This document shows, in pieces, positions 60,169-64,000 of a DNA stretch of 64,000 nt; the first letter of the stretch is position 1; each line of letters begins with the position of its first letter. Both the position numbers and the translations under genes were made by a program. The DNA comes from Cupriavidus nantongensis (GTDB lineage: Bacteria > Pseudomonadota > Gammaproteobacteria > Burkholderiales > Burkholderiaceae). Location: assembly GCF_001598055.1 (NCBI RefSeq), contig NZ_CP014844.1, positions 124,001-188,000 on the forward strand. The letters are read 5' to 3'. Below the pieces are notes generated by a model. That model did no database searches, was not told the origin of the DNA, and saw only the letters and a list, made by a program, of their open reading frames with translations.

Positions 60169-60654
60169 TCAGCGCAGGTGCGACAGCGGCAGCGGCCCCT
60201 CGCACTTGATCGCAGTCAGCACGATGTTCGACCGCACGCTCTCCACGCCCGGCACGCGCATCAGCCGCTTCATGGTGAATTCGGCCAGCGTGGGCAGGTC
60301 CGGCACCACCACGCGGATCAGGTAGTCGGCCTCGCCGGCGACGGAATAGCACTCCTGCACCTCTTCCAGCAGCAGGATCTCTTCGCGGAAGCGCTCGATG
60401 ATGGTGTCGCCGTGATGCGCCAGCTTGACGCTGACAAAGACCACCACGCCCAGCCCCAGCGCCTGCGACGACAGGCTGACGCGATAGCCTGTGATGACGC
60501 CGTCGGCTTCCAGCCGCGCCAGCCGGCGCCCGACCTGGCTGGGTGACAGGTGCACGCGCTCGGCCAGCTGCTGGTGCGTGGTGCGGCCGTCGGCCTGCAG
60601 CGCGCTCAGCAGGGCCAGGTCATACGCATCGAGGGAAACACTGTGAGCAGCCAT
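60169..60654 (-). CDS. Lrp/AsnC-family regulator
   Basis: The N-terminal helix-turn-helix (DAYDLALLSALQADGRTTHQ, then VHLSPSQVGRRLARLEADG) and C-terminal RAM ligand domain (VQECYSVAGEADYLIRV) are clear. The ATG at 60654 (MAAHSVSLDAYD) gives 161 aa; an ATG five codons upstream is also possible. It is divergent from phhA with a 170-bp gap, so it most likely controls phenylalanine hydroxylation in response to an aromatic amino acid (inference). Confidence 0.9.
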   Translation of the reverse strand: MAAHSVSLDAYDLALLSALQADGRTTHQQLAERVHLSPSQVGRRLARLEADGVITGYRVSLSSQALGLGVVVFVSVKLAHHGDTIIERFREEILLLEEVQECYSVAGEADYLIRVVVPDLPTLAEFTMKRLMRVPGVESVRSNIVLTAIKCEGPLPLSHLR

Positions 60655-60824
60655 ACACAAATCCCGCATATCTCTTTCAATCAATGCGCATTATATGCAT
60701 GATCCATCGAAATCAAGCGGACTATGCGGACAGATTGCGGCCTCCCACGCCTAAACTACGCAGTAAATCCGCATCCATGCTGGCGCCGACGCAGCCAGCG
60801 CGCAATCCAGGAGACGCACACAAC

Positions 60825-61754
60825 ATGTCCATCGCCACGGCCACCGAAGCCCCCGGCGCCTTCCAGGGCACCCTGACCGACAAACTGAAGGAACAGTTCG
60901 ACGCCGGCCTGCTGTCCGGTCAGGAACTGCGCCCGGATTTCACCATCGCCCAGCCGGTGCACCGCTACACCAGCATCGACCACGCGATCTGGCGCAAGCT
61001 GTACGAGCGCCAGGCCGAGATGCTGCGCGGCCGCGTCAGCGACGAATTCCTGCAGGGCCTGGCCACGCTCGGCATGGAAAAGGACCGCGTGCCGGATTTC
61101 GACCAGCTCAACGAGACCCTGATGCGCGCCACCGGCTGGCAGGTGGTGGCCGTGCCCGGGCTGGTGCCCGACGAGGTCTTCTTCGAACACCTGGCCAACC
61201 GCCGCTTCCCGGCCAGCTGGTGGATGCGCAAGCCCGAGCAGCTCGACTACCTGCAGGAGCCGGACTGCTTCCACGATGTGTTCGGCCATGTGCCGCTGCT
61301 GATCAACCCGGTGTTTGCCGACTATATGGAAGCCTACGGCAAGGGCGGCCTGAAAGCGGCGGGACTGGGTGCGCTGGAAATGCTGTCGCGGCTGTACTGG
61401 TACACCGTCGAATTCGGCCTGATCCGCACCCCGCAAGGGCTGCGCATCTACGGCGCCGGCATCGTGTCGAGCCAGGGCGAGTCGATCTACAGCCTTGATT
61501 CGGCCAGCCCCAACCGGATCGGCTTCGACGTGCGCCGCATCATGCGCACGCGCTACCGCATCGACACCTTCCAGAAGACCTACTTCGTGATCGACAGCTT
61601 CGAGCAACTGTTCGACGCCACCCGCCCGGACTTCGCGCCGCTGTACCAAGCGCTGCGCGAGCAGCCGACGCTGGGCGCGGGCGACATCGCCGAGGGCGAC
61701 CAGGTGATCAACGCCGGCACCCGTGAAGGCTGGGCCGATACCGACGACATCTGA
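60825..61754 (+). CDS. phhA: Phenylalanine 4-hydroxylase
   Basis: Iron- and tetrahydropterin-dependent conversion of L-phenylalanine to L-tyrosine with O2. The 309 aa from the ATG at 60825 (AGGAG upstream) contain the iron ligands His150 and His155 in [11 protein letters not shown] and Glu196 in YTVEFGLI, with the same spacing as Chromobacterium PhhA. Followed 187 bp later by phhB, which regenerates the pterin cofactor. Confidence 0.97.
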   Translation: MSIATATEAPGAFQGTLTDKLKEQFDAGLLSGQELRPDFTIAQPVHRYTSIDHAIWRKLYERQAEMLRGRVSDEFLQGLATLGMEKDRVPDFDQLNETLMRATGWQVVAVPGLVPDEVFFEHLANRRFPASWWMRKPEQLDYLQEPDCFHDVFGHVPLLINPVFADYMEAYGKGGLKAAGLGALEMLSRLYWYTVEFGLIRTPQGLRIYGAGIVSSQGESIYSLDSASPNRIGFDVRRIMRTRYRIDTFQKTYFVIDSFEQLFDATRPDFAPLYQALREQPTLGAGDIAEGDQVINAGTREGWADTDDI

Positions 61755-61941
61755 TCCGGGTCCCGCGCGCAAACCCCGGGGCGGCCTGCCACACCGCTGC
61801 CCCGCCCTGCCCCATTCCCCGCTTTGTGAAACAATGCCGGCATGCCCGCCGCCCCGGCGCGGGCGGGCCGGCTGTCCGCATGGTGCGAATCGTCCGCACT
61901 GCGCGACCTTCGTTTTCTTCAAGATCCAGATCGAGCCCACC

Positions 61942-62241
61942 ATGACCCCTCTGTCCCCGCAAGCCCGTGCCACGCTGCTCGCCGAACTGCCCGGCTGGAC
62001 CACCGTCGCCGACCGCGATGCGATCTTCAAGCGCTTTACCTTCCACGACTTCAACGCCGCCTTCGGCTTCATGACGCGCGTGGCGATCCAGGCCGAGAAG
62101 GCCGACCACCACCCGGAATGGTTCAACGTCTACAACCGGGTCGACATCACGCTGTCGACGCACGATGCCAACGGCCTGACCCAGCGCGACATCGACCTGG
62201 CCCACTTTATCGAGCGCGCCGCCGACGCGGTGACCAACTGA
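61942..62241 (+). CDS. phhB: Pterin-4a-carbinolamine dehydratase
   Basis: Dehydrates the 4a-hydroxy-pterin made by PhhA, so the cofactor can be recycled. The 99 aa contain the family motif [20 protein letters not shown] followed by [11 protein letters not shown]. The ATG at 61942 gives the usual small size; open frame before it is not coding. It is on the same strand as phhA and may share its transcript. Confidence 0.95.
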   Translation: MTPLSPQARATLLAELPGWTTVADRDAIFKRFTFHDFNAAFGFMTRVAIQAEKADHHPEWFNVYNRVDITLSTHDANGLTQRDIDLAHFIERAADAVTN

Positions 62242-62396
62242 CCCGGCGCCCGCGGCGGCGGCTGTAGGCTAACCGTAAGGAAGCGCGGGACGGCGCCGGG
62301 TACAATCTGCGGCAGGCCCATGGCACCGTGTGCGCCGTGGGCCGCGTGCCCTGCCTCCCTGCCTGCCATGCCCAACGTCCTTCCCGAGCTGCCGCC

Positions 62397-63101
62397 ATGC
62401 GTATCCTGCTGATCGAGGACGACCGCCAGATTGCCAGCGGCGTCGAAGCCGGCCTGTCCCGCGCCGGCCACCAGGTACGCGTCGTCCACGACGGCGTCTA
62501 TGCCACCGAACACCTGCTGCGAGAGCAGCACGACCTGGTCATCCTCGACCTGGGCCTGCCCGGCATCGACGGCATGACGCTGCTGGCGCGCTACCGCGCC
62601 CGCAACCGCACCACTCCCGTCATCATCCTGACCGCGCGCGACGAGCTCGAAGACAAGCTCTCCGGCCTGAACGCGGGCGCCGACGACTACCTGATCAAAC
62701 CCTTCGCCTTGCCCGAGCTGGAAGCGCGCGTGCGCGTGCTGCTGCGCCGCAGCCAGCACGGCGAGGCCGCGCCCGAGCGCGACGTGCGCCTGGGGCGGCT
62801 GCGGCTGTCCGGCAACGACCGTCGCATGTTTATCGACGCGCGCCCGCTGGAGCTGTCGCCGCGCGAGTTCGCGGTGCTCGAGCTGCTGCTGCAGCGCCAG
62901 GGCCGCGTGGTCAGCAAGGCCCAGCTGCAGGACCACCTGGCCACCTTTGCCCACCCCGCCGGCGAGGGCGGCGATACCGTCGGCGACACCGCGATCGAGG
63001 TCTACGTGCACCGCGTGCGCAAGAAGCTCGAGGACAGCGACGTAGAGATCGTCACCGTGCGCGGCTTCGGCTACCTGCTGCAGATCCGCGCCGGCCAATG
63101 A
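62397..63101 (+). CDS. OmpR/PhoB-family response regulator (QseB/TctD-like)
   Basis: Two-component output protein, 234 aa. The receiver has the acidic pair ED at residues 7-8 (MRILLIEDD), phosphoacceptor Asp51 in LVILDLGLPG, and Lys in DYLIKPF. A winged-helix effector follows (LELSPREFAVLELLLQRQGR; VYVHRVRKKLE). The ATG at 62397 is preceded by GCTGCC with no clear Shine-Dalgarno. The kinase gene lies 71 bp downstream. The signal is unknown. Confidence 0.92.
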   Translation: MRILLIEDDRQIASGVEAGLSRAGHQVRVVHDGVYATEHLLREQHDLVILDLGLPGIDGMTLLARYRARNRTTPVIILTARDELEDKLSGLNAGADDYLIKPFALPELEARVRVLLRRSQHGEAAPERDVRLGRLRLSGNDRRMFIDARPLELSPREFAVLELLLQRQGRVVSKAQLQDHLATFAHPAGEGGDTVGDTAIEVYVHRVRKKLEDSDVEIVTVRGFGYLLQIRAGQ

Positions 63102-63172
63102 CAGCGTTGCTGCCGCTTGCGCCGCCCGGCGCCCGGTCCTGATCCCCGGCCCAGTCCCTGGCCCAGCCGGCA

Positions 63173-64000
63173 ATGTGGCCCCGCTCCCGCACCTCCTCCG
63201 GTACCGCGTCCCGCGTCTCCTGGCGCACCGCCTCGCGCATTGCCACGCGCAATGTGCCTCCCGCCGCCGCCGAAGCTGACACCGGCGGCGCCGCGCCCGC
63301 ATCGACGCGCCAGGCCGCCCGCCCCGGCTCCAACATCAGCCTGCGCGTGCACCTGCTGCGCGCGCTGGCGACGCCGCTGTTCGCGCTGGTGCTGACCAGC
63401 GGCTCGCTGTCCTACTGGCTGGCGGCGCACTACACCACGCAGGTGTTCGACCGCGCGCTGTACGGGGTGGCCAACAATATCGCCCAGCAGATCCGCATCG
63501 CCGGCCCGCGGCTGGAGCAGGACATCCCGATGATCGCGCAGACGCTGGTCGAGGCCGAGGGCACCGACCGCATCTACTGGCGCATCCACGGTCCCGACGG
63601 GCTGATCGGCGGCATGGATACCTGGCTGGGCTACGGCACCGGCCAGACCACGCTGCACGATGCGCGGCTGTTCTACGCGTGGTTCAGCGGACGCCAGGTG
63701 CGCGCGGTGCGGCTGCCGGTGATGCTGCCCAGCGCCGCGGTCGACGAGCTCGGCACCAGCGAGGCCGGCAAGCCCGCGCGCGGGCCCATCGTGGTGGAAG
63801 TGGCGGAGCTGCTGGACCGGCGCGAGACCGCCGCCAACGAGATCCTGCTATCGGTGTCGGTGCCGCTGATCCTGCTGCTGCTGGTCGGCAGCCTGATCCT
63901 GTCGCACGTGCTCAAGGAAGAGCTGGTGCCGCTGCAGATCCTGGCCGACAAGCTCAACCGCCAGACCGCGCGCTCGCTGGCGGCGCTGGACGAAACCCAG
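63173..64000 (+). CDS. Sensor histidine kinase, N-terminal part (runs off window)
   Basis: Cognate kinase of the upstream regulator. From the ATG at 63173 the frame is open to the right edge (276 codons). A Ser/Arg/Ala-rich cytoplasmic leader is followed by a first membrane helix (LLRALATPLFALVLTSGSLS), a periplasmic 2CSK_N/TctE-type sensing domain (FDRALYGVANNIAQQIRIAG), and a second helix (ILLSVSVPLILLLLVGSLIL). The start of the linker ends ...LAALDETQ. The H-box and ATPase lie outside. An ATG overlapping the regulator stop (63098) closes after 14 codons and is not the start. Confidence 0.88.
   Translation, partial: MWPRSRTSSGTASRVSWRTASRIATRNVPPAAAEADTGGAAPASTRQAARPGSNISLRVHLLRALATPLFALVLTSGSLSYWLAAHYTTQVFDRALYGVANNIAQQIRIAGPRLEQDIPMIAQTLVEAEGTDRIYWRIHGPDGLIGGMDTWLGYGTGQTTLHDARLFYAWFSGRQVRAVRLPVMLPSAAVDELGTSEAGKPARGPIVVEVAELLDRRETAANEILLSVSVPLILLLLVGSLILSHVLKEELVPLQILADKLNRQTARSLAALDETQ

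Overview
The window is high-GC, gene-dense DNA from a betaproteobacterium of the Burkholderiaceae, most like Cupriavidus (inference from gene order and protein character; no search was run). mnmG-rsmG-parA-parB beside the nine-gene atp operon, together with four near-perfect parS sites, places it close to a chromosomal replication origin. dnaA and rpmH, which would mark the origin itself, are not inside the window. No tRNA, rRNA, insertion sequence, prophage or CRISPR array was seen. Almost everything up to about 60.6 kb is on the minus strand, apart from two LysR genes, copZ and a TetR gene. From 60.8 kb onward the genes are on the plus strand.

Layout. 1-8.4 kb: putA (cut by the left edge just before its aldehyde-dehydrogenase cysteine) with its own GTTGCA operators, priA, hemE, an esterase and a CoA-binding protein. 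8.4-9.1 kb: a gene-free stretch with serial hairpins ending in a U-tract, a candidate small RNA. 9.1-16.6 kb: atpIBEFHAGDC. 17-21.6 kb: mnmG-rsmG-parA-parB with parS sites. 21.6-24.6 kb: N-formylglutamate amidohydrolase, an orphan Bug-type binding protein and a divergent LysR regulator. 24.9-30 kb: a branched-chain amino-acid (Liv) type ABC system in which permease and ATPase are fused. 30.2-31.6 kb: a TSUP permease and a small GNAT-like protein. 31.9-37 kb: a second, complete Liv system (livGFKHM). 37.3-41.7 kb: mmsA and a GMC dehydrogenase (hpdH-like, 3-hydroxypropionate degradation) with a divergent LysR regulator. 41.7-46.2 kb: a monoglyceride-lipase-like hydrolase and a copper module (cueR, copA, copZ) with two CueR-type promoters. 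46.2-50 kb: an OmpW porin and an alkyl sulfatase with a divergent TetR regulator. 50-60 kb: ornithine-cyclodeaminase-family reductase, pbpC, a YhhN lysoplasmalogenase-like protein and a 2023-residue alpha-2-macroglobulin. 60-62.3 kb: an Lrp-type regulator divergent from phhA-phhB (phenylalanine hydroxylation). 62.4-64 kb: an OmpR-type response regulator and the start of its sensor kinase, cut by the right edge.

How the genes work together. The left half is core machinery: energy, chromosome segregation, tRNA and rRNA modification, replication restart and haem. The right half holds catabolic and stress modules, several paired with a divergent regulator and a visible palindromic operator: LysR at mmsA/hpdH, CueR at copA/copZ, TetR at the sulfatase. 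Proline, phenylalanine, formylglutamate, 3-hydroxypropionate and alkyl-sulfate use, plus two Liv importers, fit a metabolically versatile soil or water heterotroph. I found no wholly new multi-gene system. The least explained signals are the candidate small RNA at 8.7-9.0 kb, the isolated DnaA-box-like sites in two intergenic regions, and the alpha-2-macroglobulin/lysoplasmalogenase/pbpC operon.
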